A stretch of DNA of 64,000 bases from Flavobacteriales bacterium (GCA_016721005.1 JADKJM010000008.1:1-64000); one strand, 5' to 3'. Positions 23,344-32,202 are shown, counted from the stretch's first letter. Notes: generated from the sequence alone by a model not told the origin. Program-made: numbers and translations.

Positions 23344-25080
23344 TCACCCCACCACCCCATCCTTCAAATACCCATCGTGGTAGTACTTCCTGAGGAAGGC
23401 CATGCCGTTCTCCCACAGCAATTTGTCGATCCAATGGGCGGCTGGTTTGCCGTAGCGATGATCGGTGTAGAGCGCGGCGATGGTGGGGTCGGGGTGTGCG
23501 CAGGACGCATCCCAGAACGCGAGCAGGTCGGCGCGCAGTGTTTTCATATCGCTGCTTTGGCGGTAGATATCAATGGGGTTGATCACGCCGTCGAAGTCGG
23601 TGCCGAGTGCCACGTGGTCCCAACCTTTCTCACCCACCTGGTCCAGGATGTGGAAGAGCTGGCGGAGGATCACGCTGAGGTAGGCGGGGCGTAAGCGATC
23701 CAGCAACGGCGCCATCAGACCGGTGATGCGGGCCAGTTCAAGGTCGCGGTCGGCATCGTTGCGTTCGCCCCACGCATTCAGCTGTTTCGTCATCGTCCAC
23801 TGGTGCATCAGGTCGCGGTTGCTCTTGGACACCGCTTCGAATTCCTTCTTGGTGATGCCCGCTTCCGGCGGGATCGCGTCGCCCATGATGCGGCGCTCAT
23901 CGATCATCAATCCCATGATGCCATCACTGGCCACCACGCGTTTGATCTCATCATCGAAGAGGTTGATGACGCCGTTATAGAAGTACTTCGATGGCGCTTC
24001 CTCATCGGCGAACAGCTTCAGGTCGTTGGCGATGGTGCGCGCGATCTCCTTGCGACCGGAGACCGCCGTGTGGCTCACCACGATCGGAATGGCATCGTTG
24101 AAGAACTGCTTGCGTTGGTCCACGATGGCGTAGTAGTCCAAGCGCGCTTGTGGGCTCATGTGCTTGGCGTCGATGAGCATGCGGCGCACCGGGTTGCCCA
24201 AACTGTTCTCGCGTTTCAACAGGTGCGCCACGACGCGCATGCACCACGGCCGGATGCCGAGGTGGAAGTAGTTCGTGTCGTAGCCCGTGGCGTTGGGCGC
24301 ACCGCCGGTCTGCGGCAGCAGCAGTTGTACCTCGTTCGTGAGGCTGGGGGAGTGGCCGCAGAGGTGGTTGTAATAGTGGTGCGCCAGGGTGATGAAGAAG
24401 GGCGTGTGCTCCCAGGTGCTCTTGATGCGATCGATGTTGGTGATCATCCCTTCGATGTACAGTTCGAACCAGCTCGCCCCATCGCGCCGACCGACCCTGC
24501 GCAGGAAGCGGGCCTCTTCATCGAAGATGCGCACGGCCCTGCCCATGCGATCATAGAGGTTGTCGCCGAACGCATGCGCACCCTCGATGCTGTTCACGAT
24601 GCAGATGGTATCGGGATCGGCAGCGAGCAACGTGTCGATCTCCTGGGCGGAATCCACCACGCGGTAGCTGTTGCCTTTCCCGCTGAAGCGACGGAAGCGC
24701 TGTCCCTCCATCAGGTTGCGGTACTCGCGCTCAAGGTCCTGGAAATGAGAACGGCGGCCGGTGTAGATGTCCTCCAACACTTCCGGCGAAAAACCGGTGA
24801 GCGTACTCAGCGGCTTGTTCATCAGTTTGGACGTGAAGCCCTTCTCCAGTGGGTAGAGCGCGTTCACGATCACGCGCAAGCCGCCCTCGGTAGCGGCGTT
24901 GCCGTGCAGCTGGCTGCTCTTCACCACGTTCTTGTCCAGCTTCGTGATCAGGTCGCTGAAGTCCGCCTTCCGTTTGAAGCGCTCGCGCCAGTGGTCCACA
25001 TCGGGTAGCACATTCTCGGCGAAGCTGCGCGAGTTGGCCGGCTTGAAACTGAAATGGCTGTGCAGGTCGAGGATGGGCAT
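23344..25080 (-). CDS. Membrane dipeptidase-like M19 metallopeptidase
   Basis: A 578-residue protein of the amidohydrolase fold. Metal-site motifs: LDLHSHFSF at the N-terminus (residues 4-12), IEGAHAFG, ITLAHHYYNHLCGHS, PIVVSHTAVSG and LGTDFDGVINPID, in the order of the M19 (renal dipeptidase) family. It is longer than the usual 330-400 residues, with insertions between the motifs. No signal peptide was seen, so it may be cytosolic. It is convergent with the patatin gene; the 128 bases between them hold no clear terminator. Confidence 0.85.
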   Translation of the reverse strand: MPILDLHSHFSFKPANSRSFAENVLPDVDHWRERFKRKADFSDLITKLDKNVVKSSQLHGNAATEGGLRVIVNALYPLEKGFTSKLMNKPLSTLTGFSPEVLEDIYTGRRSHFQDLEREYRNLMEGQRFRRFSGKGNSYRVVDSAQEIDTLLAADPDTICIVNSIEGAHAFGDNLYDRMGRAVRIFDEEARFLRRVGRRDGASWFELYIEGMITNIDRIKSTWEHTPFFITLAHHYYNHLCGHSPSLTNEVQLLLPQTGGAPNATGYDTNYFHLGIRPWCMRVVAHLLKRENSLGNPVRRMLIDAKHMSPQARLDYYAIVDQRKQFFNDAIPIVVSHTAVSGRKEIARTIANDLKLFADEEAPSKYFYNGVINLFDDEIKRVVASDGIMGLMIDERRIMGDAIPPEAGITKKEFEAVSKSNRDLMHQWTMTKQLNAWGERNDADRDLELARITGLMAPLLDRLRPAYLSVILRQLFHILDQVGEKGWDHVALGTDFDGVINPIDIYRQSSDMKTLRADLLAFWDASCAHPDPTIAALYTDHRYGKPAAHWIDKLLWENGMAFLRKYYHDGYLKDGVVG

Positions 25081-25224
25081 GGCGGTGGAATTGGGAGGAT
25101 GAATTTCCGAAGTGGGATCGATCCCTGCAACGAGGAGCCCGGAATGGTTCTCATTGCCGAACGCTCCGCATCCAATGGACCATGATCGTACAAGGAATAC
25201 ACCGTGATCGCCGTTCCTCCTCCC

Positions 25225-25626
25225 TCAATTCCACCTCCTCCCGCCCACATCCCTGCACACACTCCGCAGCATCCCCATCCTGAGCTCCCCGATGTCCATC
25301 GGGTGCCCCATCACGCGGTCCAGGTATTCGATCCCGCCGATGCTGCCGTCGGTCATCACGTCCACGATCAGCGTGCCGAGGGTGGGGTGGGCGAGGAAGA
25401 GGTTCGCGGCGAAGCGCTTCGTGCGGCGATCGGCGGGCGAATTGAAATACGTATACAATTCATTGCGGTCCCATGCGCGTGTACACCGCGCGAACGCCCC
25501 CGCCAATTGCGGATGGTCCGTCCATTGCGCGCGGGCGCATTCCACGAGTGATCGCGGGTCGAAGGGTGTACCGGGGTGGGTGTGGCGGTGGTACCACGCG
25601 AGGTAGTCGTGTTCGTAGGGGTTCAT
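25225..25626 (-). CDS. Small conserved-looking hypothetical protein
   Basis: A 133-residue soluble protein with no signal peptide. Start at MNPYEHDYLAWYHRH (25626), since the open extension overlaps repeat DNA. Features include AWDRNELYTYF and LIVDVMTDGSIGGIEYLDRV, an alpha/beta pattern. I do not recognise the family. It reads toward the dipeptidase gene on the same strand, 144 bases away. Confidence 0.65.
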   Translation of the reverse strand: MNPYEHDYLAWYHRHTHPGTPFDPRSLVECARAQWTDHPQLAGAFARCTRAWDRNELYTYFNSPADRRTKRFAANLFLAHPTLGTLIVDVMTDGSIGGIEYLDRVMGHPMDIGELRMGMLRSVCRDVGGRRWN

Positions 25627-25662
25627 GATGTGATTATTGGAATGGCGGGCGGAGCCCGCCAT

Positions 25663-26350
25663 TCATGAACGTCTGTCACCCCGGCCTTGAGCCGGGGTCT
25701 CGTAAATGCCCGCGGACGAATAGCGCTCTTTGGTCCTTTACGAGACTCCGGATAGCTCTCCTTCGTCGAGCTTCCGGAGTGACGTGTCGTGTGGGGGCGT
25801 TCGCCGGGATGACGGCCCTTGTCCGTCGAGCTTCCGGGGTGACGTGCGCGTGTGGGGGGTGACGATCGCCACCCCCAACGGACGTCATGCCGGGCTTGAC
25901 CCGGCATCTCGTTAGTGATCGAAGACGGATCATTCCCGGTGGTCCTTTACGAGACCCCGGATAGCTCTCCTTCGTCGAGCTTCCGGGGTGACGTGTCGTG
26001 TGGGGGCGTTCGCCGGGATGACGGCCCTTGTCCGTCGGACTTCCGGAGTGACGTGCGCGTGTGGGGGGTGACGATCACCAACCCCAACGGACGTCATGCC
26101 GGGCTTGACCCGGCATCTCGTTAGTGATCGAAGACGGATCATTCACCGTGGTCCTTTGCGAGACTCCGGATAGCCCTTGTCCGTCGGACTTCCGGAGTGA
26201 CGTGCGCGTGTGGGGGGTGACGATCGCCACCCCCAACGGACGTCATGCCGGGCTTGACCCGGCATCTCGTGAGTGATCGAAGACGGATCATTCCCGGTGG
26301 TCCTTTGCGAGACTCCGGATAGCCCTCCTTCGTCGGACTTCCGGAGTGAC
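25663..26350. repeat. Block of ~210-bp direct repeats with REP-like hairpins
   Basis: Three imperfect direct copies (about 25737-25945, 25946-26156 and a shorter 26157-26310). Each contains cgagactccggatagc, tccggggtgacgtgcgcg and a hairpin atgccgggcttgacccggcat ahead of ctcgt(t/g)agtgatcgaagacgg. No gene is supported. Open frames in all directions have identical repeated peptides and are by-products of the repeat. The hairpin core is the kind found in intergenic REP-like elements. Confidence 0.8.
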
Positions 26351-26471
26351 GTACGGGTGTGGAGTGCGGCTGTTCCCCACATTCCAATAGGAATATCCCC
26401 TCCGGAATGCCGCACTGTTGTTGGGTTCTGTTTGTGTTCATGTTATTCATTATGGAATATGTCCGAATGCA

Positions 26472-26506
26472 GGAGCGGCCGCGACCGTTGCCGGCGCGGC
26501 CGCTCC
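26472..26506 (-). terminator. Perfect GC hairpin after the FN3 gene
   Basis: Arms ggagcggccgcg and cgcggccgctcc form a perfect 12-bp stem with an 11-base loop, 13 bases beyond the stop of the FN3 gene. The minus-strand flank is not a strong T tract. Bases 26351-26471 hold nothing identifiable. Confidence 0.6.
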
Positions 26507-26518
26507 ATGCGTTGTCGC

Positions 26519-27151
26519 TCACGCCGCTTTCGCGCTCGCGATATCACTCACCGGGCTCGCTCCGGCGGCACCCAGCGCCGTTACGCGGAAGGTGTACACC
26601 GTGTTGCTGTTCAGGCCGGTGATCTCGTACCGGTTCTTGCTGCCTTCCAGCTTCACCTTCCAGCCGGCGGGATCCAGCGGATCGATCGCCGTCATCTCCA
26701 GCACGTAGATGCTGCGGCCGCGCACGCCGCCCCACTGCACCTTCAGCGTCCGCGGAAAGGGGGACACGCGCACGCGCACGTTGGGCGGTGCTGGCAAGGG
26801 ACCCAGCGGCTCGCTGCGTCGGCGCGTATCGAACCCGGTGCTCAGGATCAGGTCCTTGTCGTTGTTGCAGTGCGCCTGCACGTAGCCCGCCAGTTCGCGG
26901 ATCAGGTCCAGCAGTTCGGCGAAACGCTTGTCGCGCGTTTGCCGCTCCAACTTGCCGCCGTTGAAGTCGAACGCCTGGTTCGCCGCATCCAGCGCATCGC
27001 ACCCTGCGGTGATCGCCGGTAGTGTCGGCGTGGGCGTGGCGAAGGCCACGTTGCCTGTGAGCATCGTTACGTTGTTCCGTCCCTTTTCCACCAGGGCCGT
27101 TGGGGTGATCCGGTCTATTCCGAGCCGGACGGTATAAATGGACTGTGCCAT
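26519..27151 (-). CDS. Fibronectin type III domain protein
   Basis: A 210-residue protein. The N-terminal half is helical (FAELLDLIRELAGYVQAHCNND). The C-terminal 95 residues form an FN3 domain with the usual core pattern (LKVQWGGVRGRSIYVLEMT, then YEITGLNSNTVYTFRVTALG). No signal peptide is seen with the start MAQSIYTVRLG (27151). The N-terminal pattern of fixed counts and technical-replicate-like helices gives no functional hint. A binding or scaffold role is possible. Confidence 0.75.
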   Translation of the reverse strand: MAQSIYTVRLGIDRITPTALVEKGRNNVTMLTGNVAFATPTPTLPAITAGCDALDAANQAFDFNGGKLERQTRDKRFAELLDLIRELAGYVQAHCNNDKDLILSTGFDTRRRSEPLGPLPAPPNVRVRVSPFPRTLKVQWGGVRGRSIYVLEMTAIDPLDPAGWKVKLEGSKNRYEITGLNSNTVYTFRVTALGAAGASPVSDIASAKAA

Positions 27152-27858
27152 GTGTTTGTGCCCTTGAGGCCGGGCCGCCATTGGTTAGGGAGCCAAGCAA
27201 CACCGGCGGGGTAGGTGGGCGCAAGCGCCGCATCCCCCATGTACGGGCATCCCCCTCCTCCGCGGGTGATGCCCGCGTGCGGACCGCCGCCTTGCGGTGT
27301 GCCGTGCCGGAAAGCAGCCATCCTCCCCCGGCCGCGCGCGCGTCGGGTGAAGCCGCGGCGCTCGGTGCTCCGGAAAGGCAACCGACCACGGACGTTGCCG
27401 TGGCCCACACGGGCCGGCGATGGGCACGGATGCACCGGGGAGGGCCGCGCCTTCCACGATCAGGCGCACGCCTCCCGCCGGATCACGCACGGACGCGCGC
27501 CGATCACGCACGGATGGGGCGCGATCACGATCGACCTCTCGCCGCAGGCCTGCACCTGTTCGCAGAAGGCGCACGCCCCGCGCCGGATCAGGCACGGATG
27601 CCACGCGCGTTCGATCGAACGCCGACCGAAGGCGGGCGTATGCGCGCAGCGGGCGCACGGCTCCGCCCGGAGGTCGCGCGGATGCCGCGCGCGCACCATC
27701 GACCACCGGCCGCAGGCGCACGCCTTCACAGTGACGGCGCAGGGAAGCGTGGGGCGTACGCACGCACGCCGCGCGCAGGCGCACGCCTGGCCACCGCGTA
27801 CGCGGGTACCGGCGCAGCGGACCCTCGCCGCGCGGCCCTGTTCACCGGCAATTCGTGC
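27152..27858. repeat. GC-rich region with degenerate ~85-100-bp tandem units
   Basis: From about 27460 to 27740 three to four imperfect units begin gcgcacgcc and contain cgccggatca(c/g)gcacgga and gccgcaggcg. All reading frames here are open because of the very high GC content and are rich in Arg/Ala/Pro/His, so none is credible as a gene. One minus-strand frame (27460-27729) does give Cys/His-containing repeats, which I note as a weak possibility. The rest shows nothing. Confidence 0.45.
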
Positions 27859-28575
27859 TCAGACCAAGTGGTGGCGGTACACGTAGCGCTGTGCCTCCAT
27901 GCGGGTATGCACGCCCAGCCGCTGGTAGGCCGCCTTCAGGTGGCTGCACACCGTGCTCACCTCTACCTGTTGCTTGTGGGCGATCTGCGTCTTGGTCCAC
28001 CCGTGGGGGTCCACCCACCACACCAGCGCTGCGGACTGTCCGGGGCTCAGCTGCTGCGGGGGCTGTTTGCGGCGCTTGCGCTCCAGCTCGGCCAGGCCAC
28101 CGCGGAAGAGCCGCTGCATCACCCGGTTGCGGTGTACGCGCGTGGGGCCGCGGTCCTGCAGCGCCAAGGCCAGGTCGGCATGGTCCACGCCGCGCAGCAG
28201 CACGGCACCGGCATAGTTGGAAAACGCGCGGTACAGGGTATCCGGATCAAGCAGCACACCACCGGTGGCCACCGCGTACACGTCCGGTAGCTCCGTGTGC
28301 AGCCACTGCAACAACCGGTGCGCGGTCATCTGCTCCGCGCCGGGCGCCATGCCCTGCACGTCCACCAGCGCCACCGCGAAGGCCATGCCCGTCCTGCATG
28401 CGTCGATGAGCGCGTGGCCATCGGGCACGCTCACCACCACGTCGTAACCGCCGATGGTCTGCAGCATGTGCGTGTACCCGCTGCGGTCCACCAGGTCGCG
28501 GGCCACCACCGCCACCGGGATGGCGGCGGGGCGCTTTTTCCGCTTGGGGGCGTTGCCGCCCATTGCGTGTTTCAT
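27859..28575 (-). CDS. Orphan LuxR-type regulator with degenerate receiver
   Basis: A 238-residue protein arranged like the NarL-type regulators in this window: a receiver-like fold and a C-terminal HTH (GWTKTQIAHKQQVEVSTVCSHLKAAYQRLGV). The receiver has lost the acidic pair (VVARD replaces VDD) and the conserved Lys (LLRGV), but keeps an Asp at the phospho-acceptor position (VALVDVQG). It is therefore probably a pseudo-receiver or controlled without phosphorylation. No kinase gene is adjacent on the same strand. A basic N-terminal extension (KRKKRP) is unusual for the family. Confidence 0.78.
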   Translation of the reverse strand: MKHAMGGNAPKRKKRPAAIPVAVVARDLVDRSGYTHMLQTIGGYDVVVSVPDGHALIDACRTGMAFAVALVDVQGMAPGAEQMTAHRLLQWLHTELPDVYAVATGGVLLDPDTLYRAFSNYAGAVLLRGVDHADLALALQDRGPTRVHRNRVMQRLFRGGLAELERKRRKQPPQQLSPGQSAALVWWVDPHGWTKTQIAHKQQVEVSTVCSHLKAAYQRLGVHTRMEAQRYVYRHHLV

Positions 28576-28699
28576 GGGTTTGGGTTTTGGATACTGGAAA
28601 GTAGGGGGAATGCCCTACGGAAATCAAGGGTTTCGGTGTTAAATCGACAGGAGAATGGCAGGAAGATCTCCGGCGGGGCGGGGGGCGCAGGCGGTTTCG

Positions 28700-28766
28700 T
28701 GGGGAAAGGAGGAGGGAGGGGGTGTGAAAAAGACGTGGTGCGGGGTGGAGGAAGGGCGGTATTTTG
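28700..28766 (+). promoter_or_regulatory. Promoter with GTGTGAAAAAGACG element for the LytS-type kinase
   Basis: TGTGAAAAAGACG at 28723-28735, a weak copy TGGGGAAAGG at 28700, and a -7-like TATTTTG at 28760-28766, 37 nt downstream of the main copy. The kinase ATG (28775) is only 8 bases past the box, implying an almost leaderless transcript. The rest of 28576-28699 holds nothing identifiable. Confidence 0.5.
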
Positions 28767-28774
28767 GGGGCGGA

Positions 28775-29503
28775 ATGGAAGCGCTGTTATTTCTTTTGGT
28801 CGTGGGCATCCTTGTGCTCTGGTTCGTCCTGAACGGTAGGTTGCGAACGACCCGACGTGAGCGCGATCGGTTGCTCCGTGAGAAGGCGGAGTTGACCAAG
28901 GCCAAGGAGGAGTTGGCTCGGGAGAATATCCTGCTGGAGACCCATCACTTGAAGTTCCAGATGCAGCCGCATGCGCTGAACAATATCCTTTCGGAACTCA
29001 AGGCGAGCTCCAAGAAGCTGGAGCGCGGCATGGGTGCGTTGTCCAGCACACTGGAGTACATTCTTTACAAGGGCCAGATGAACCTGGTCAAGGTTGCCGA
29101 TGAAGTAGCGTTCGTTCGCCACTACATCCAACTGCATGAGATGTTCGTGGTGGACCTCGATGCGGTGCAACTGGACGAGAGTGGTGTGGACCATGGATCG
29201 CGCTACTTCGAGCAAGAGTGCATCCCGCATCTGGTCACCGGTTACCTGATCGAGAACGCGTTCAAACATGGCGATCGGAAGCACCCGGATTTCCTGCGCA
29301 TCAAGCTGAAGCTGAACGAGAAGTTCTTCCAAGTGCATGTGGCCAATCGGATACCCTCCAAACCACGCGAAGGGATCGGTGGTCTGGGCTTGTTCAACAT
29401 GAAGAAGCGCATGGACCTGCTGATGCCGGACCGATGGCGCTACGATACCCACCAGGAAGGCGAGGTGTACCATGCCATCCTCACCATCGAGTTCACTCCA
29501 TGA
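28775..29503 (+). CDS. LytS/YehU-type sensor histidine kinase
   Basis: A 242-residue kinase with one N-terminal transmembrane helix (residues 3-20), a basic coiled-coil linker, and a His_kinase (PF06580-type) core: FQMQPHALNN with phospho-acceptor H66, in place of the usual NPHFLFN, then a HATPase with LIENAFKHG and GIGGLGLFNMKKRMDLL. No sensor domain is present. It overlaps the LytTR regulator gene by 4 bases (ATGA), so the pair is translationally coupled. The start at 28775 was chosen because the hydrophobic helix begins there and the -7 box is directly upstream; the frame to 28655 is non-coding. Confidence 0.88.
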   Translation: MEALLFLLVVGILVLWFVLNGRLRTTRRERDRLLREKAELTKAKEELARENILLETHHLKFQMQPHALNNILSELKASSKKLERGMGALSSTLEYILYKGQMNLVKVADEVAFVRHYIQLHEMFVVDLDAVQLDESGVDHGSRYFEQECIPHLVTGYLIENAFKHGDRKHPDFLRIKLKLNEKFFQVHVANRIPSKPREGIGGLGLFNMKKRMDLLMPDRWRYDTHQEGEVYHAILTIEFTP

Positions 29504-30255
29504 GCAAGCTGAAAGCCGCTTTGCTGGAGGACAGCCCGACCCTCTTGGAGGACTTGAAGATGGAAGTGGAGGACACCGGCCTTGTGCAGGTGGTGGCGTG
29601 GGCCACCCGATCCGAGGATTTTCTGGAGAAGGTGCGTACCGCCCGACCGGACATCCTACTGCTGGACATCGACTTGAATGGCGATGGCATGAGCGGCTTG
29701 GACGTGGCGGCGAAACTGAAGCTACCCGTGCTCTTTGTGTCGGGTAAGATGGCTGAGTATTACGAGGGCGTTTCCGTCATTGATGGACAGCTTAAGGACG
29801 TGCCCGTCATGTTCATCACCAAGCCGGTGAATGCCGATAAGCTCAACGCCATTCTACCCAAGTTCATTCATCAGGTGCGCGCCAGTGCGAAACCAGCCGA
29901 GGTCCGCCTAACCTTACAAAGCGAGGGGAAGAAGACCTTTTTCTTGAAGGATATCGTGTGTCTGTGTTCCGAGAAGAGCCACGGTGCATCGTCCAACAAC
30001 AAGGAGATCCACTTCACGAACCGCCCACCGGGCGTGCTGATCGATTTCTCGTTCAGCGGCATGGACGAGATGGGATTTCCAGCGGACGGCTTCCTCACCA
30101 TTCACAAGTCGTTCCGGGTGAATGTGGCGCATTTGAATGCATTGGAGGGCGATGTCATCCATGTGCGCGTATGCGATGCCAACGGCAAGATCGTGGACAA
30201 GGAACTTTCGGTCTCTGAGAACTACTTGCCGACCATCCGCAAGCATTTCAAATAG
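29500..30255 (+). CDS. LytTR-family response regulator
   Basis: A 251-residue two-domain regulator. The receiver has ALLEDS (acidic residues), LLLDIDLNG with phospho-acceptor D56, and FITKPVN with the conserved Lys. A LytTR DNA-binding domain follows (LKDIVCLCSEKSHG, then GFLTIHKSFRVNVAHL). It is probably phosphorylated by the LytS-type kinase encoded with it. LytTR proteins bind pairs of short direct repeats about two helical turns apart; whether the 24-bp-spaced element found in this window is its site is an open inference. A hairpin terminator follows the gene. Confidence 0.9.
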   Translation: MSKLKAALLEDSPTLLEDLKMEVEDTGLVQVVAWATRSEDFLEKVRTARPDILLLDIDLNGDGMSGLDVAAKLKLPVLFVSGKMAEYYEGVSVIDGQLKDVPVMFITKPVNADKLNAILPKFIHQVRASAKPAEVRLTLQSEGKKTFFLKDIVCLCSEKSHGASSNNKEIHFTNRPPGVLIDFSFSGMDEMGFPADGFLTIHKSFRVNVAHLNALEGDVIHVRVCDANGKIVDKELSVSENYLPTIRKHFK

Positions 30256-30287
30256 GTCGCAGAGGAACCGTTTTCATTCCTCTCATC

Positions 30288-30315
30288 GCCGCTTTCATTC
30301 CTCGAAGCGGCTTTT
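30288..30315 (+). terminator. Rho-independent terminator after the LytTR gene
   Basis: gccgctt ... aagcggc stem with a 10-base loop, then tttt. It lies 32 bases beyond the LytTR stop and separates this operon from the viperin gene. It overlaps three ttcattcc repeats spaced about 21 bases. Confidence 0.75.
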
Positions 30316-30381
30316 CATTCCCCGGTATTAGGCCGCGCCTTGGGGCCAAGGGAGTTTTGGGTCATCAACGAACCCGACCCC

Positions 30382-31770
30382 ATGATCCCCTCCGTGAATT
30401 TCCACCTCTGGCAGCCCTGCAACATGCGCTGCAAGTTCTGCTACGCCACCTTCCAGGATGTGAAGAAGAGCATCCTGCCCAAGGGCCATCTGCCCAAGGA
30501 ACAGGCCATCGATGTGGTGCGCCATCTCGCCGCCCACGGGTTCGAGAAGATCACCTTCGCTGGCGGTGAACCCACCTTGTGCCCCTGGCTTACCGACCTC
30601 ATCCGCACCGCCAAGCGTGGGGGTATGACGACCATGATCGTCACCAACGGAACCCGGTTGGATGATGCTTTCCTGGAGACGAACAAGGACCACTTGGACT
30701 GGATCGCCATCAGTGTCGATAGCCTCGATGCGGATACGAACACCGCCATCGGTCGCACGGTGTCCGGTCGCACGCCCATCACCGCAACGGGCTACCACAC
30801 CTTGGTGGACCGCGTGAAGGCGCACGGCTACCGTCTGAAGGTGAACACCGTGGTGAACCGCCGGAACTGGAAAGAGGACCTCGGTGGGTTCATCCGGCAT
30901 GCGCGCCCCGAACGCTGGAAGGTGCTGCAGGCGCTGCCGATCATCGGCCAGAACGATGCGCACATCGACGACCTCGTTGTCAGCGAAGCGCAGTTCGAAG
31001 CATTCGTGCAGCGTCACGCTTCCATGGCGTACATCACGCGCATCGTACCCGAGTCCAACGCACAGGTGCGTGGCAGTTATGTGATGGTGGATCCCGCTGG
31101 ACGCTTCTTCGACAACGCCGAAGGCACACACCGCTACAGCCTGCCGATCCTGGAGGTGGGGTCGGCCATTGCCATACAACAGATGCACTACGATGCCGAA
31201 AAATTCGAGCAGCGTGGGGGGGTCTATGATTGGGCCGATAGCGCTTGGCCATCGCGCATCACCATTTCAGGCGAGGTGGCCTCGGGAAAAAGCACCGTGG
31301 GCAAGTTGCTGGCGGAGCGCCTGGGCTACGACTTCATTTCCATCGGCAACGCCACGCGCGAGGCAGCGGCAGCGCAGGGAATGGATATCGTCAGCTTCCA
31401 GCGCGCCTGCCTTGCCGACCCGCGAATGGACAAGCGCATCGACCGGGACTTCGCTGAACAGTGCAACACAACGGATCGCGTCATCATCGATTACCGACTG
31501 GGCTTCCGCTTCGTGGAGCGGGCCTACCATGTGTTCCTGCGCATCGCCGAGGATAGCGCTGTGGAAAGACTTCGGAAGGCTGGCCGCGCCCATGAAACGC
31601 ACCACACCCTGCAGGAGCGGAACGACTCCTTCCAACAGCAGTTCCAACAGGCCTACGGCATCGATTACACCGAACCCGGCCACTACGACCTGGTCATCGA
31701 CGTCGACCACATCAATACACCTGGAGCGGTTGTGGAGCGGATCGTCTCAGCCCTGCCAAGGGGCAGATAG
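30382..31770 (+). CDS. Prokaryotic viperin fused to cytidylate-kinase-like domain
   Basis: A 462-residue two-domain enzyme. Residues 1-285 are a radical SAM domain whose residues closely follow the viperin pattern: SVNFHLWQPCNMRCKFCYAT with cluster Cys 13, 17 and 20, KITFAGGEPT, WIAISVDSLDADTN, VNTVVNRRNWKEDL, PERWKVLQALPI, IVPESNAQVRGSYVMVDPAG and FEQRGGVYDW. Viperins make chain-terminating ddh-nucleotides that stop viral transcription. Residues about 292-462 match archaeal-type cytidylate kinases (PF13189-like): GEVASGKST Walker A, then DPRMDKRIDRDF and RNDSFQQQFQQAYGIDY. The fused kinase could supply phosphorylated nucleotide substrate; this is inferred. The ATG at 30382 is preferred; TTG at 30340 is possible. 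No membrane helix. Confidence 0.93.
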   Translation: MIPSVNFHLWQPCNMRCKFCYATFQDVKKSILPKGHLPKEQAIDVVRHLAAHGFEKITFAGGEPTLCPWLTDLIRTAKRGGMTTMIVTNGTRLDDAFLETNKDHLDWIAISVDSLDADTNTAIGRTVSGRTPITATGYHTLVDRVKAHGYRLKVNTVVNRRNWKEDLGGFIRHARPERWKVLQALPIIGQNDAHIDDLVVSEAQFEAFVQRHASMAYITRIVPESNAQVRGSYVMVDPAGRFFDNAEGTHRYSLPILEVGSAIAIQQMHYDAEKFEQRGGVYDWADSAWPSRITISGEVASGKSTVGKLLAERLGYDFISIGNATREAAAAQGMDIVSFQRACLADPRMDKRIDRDFAEQCNTTDRVIIDYRLGFRFVERAYHVFLRIAEDSAVERLRKAGRAHETHHTLQERNDSFQQQFQQAYGIDYTEPGHYDLVIDVDHINTPGAVVERIVSALPRGR

Positions 31771-31909
31771 TGCATTGCATTCACCGATGATCGCCATCAT
31801 GCATACCTGACCCGTGCTGCCCCGCACGCTCTCTCGGACCATAGCGAGTCCTTGGCGGGATTGAGAAGAGCCTAGTCAACCCTGTCGTAAACAGATCAAC
31901 ACTCGAACA

Positions 31910-32119
31910 ATGAACATGCACATGCAGACCAATGAAAGCGGCCTCTGTCTCACGAAGCGCAAAGCCATCACCGCCGGGAAAGGAACTGGCCAAGGCGGAG
32001 GCCAGAAAGGGAGCGGCAGCCCACGACCCGCACCGTCGAACCCGAACTGGCCGTCAAAGGTGCCCGGACAAGACTCGGGTAAAGGCAGGGGCAACAACCC
32101 ACCCGCGCCAAAACGATAG
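31910..32119 (+). CDS. Possible small basic disordered protein
   Basis: A 69-residue frame with Gly/Lys/Pro-rich sequence (ITAGKGTGQGGGQKGSGS) and several Met near its start. It is followed by a terminator hairpin, which supports a transcript. There is no clear ribosome-binding site or known family, so it is a weak call; it may be chance. Confidence 0.3.
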   Translation: MNMHMQTNESGLCLTKRKAITAGKGTGQGGGQKGSGSPRPAPSNPNWPSKVPGQDSGKGRGNNPPAPKR

Positions 32120-32202
32120 AAAGGAAGCGCATGGTGGTCATGCATCAGCCGGGCCAGCAGAATGGAATCGCTGAGACCCGCTGAGGATGGGCATACCACG
32201 TA

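Noticed and set aside
27145..28290. Long plus-strand frame (381 codons) across the GC-rich repeats
   Set aside because: It is Arg/Ala/Pro-rich, overlaps the orphan regulator gene on the other strand, and is explained by high GC content.
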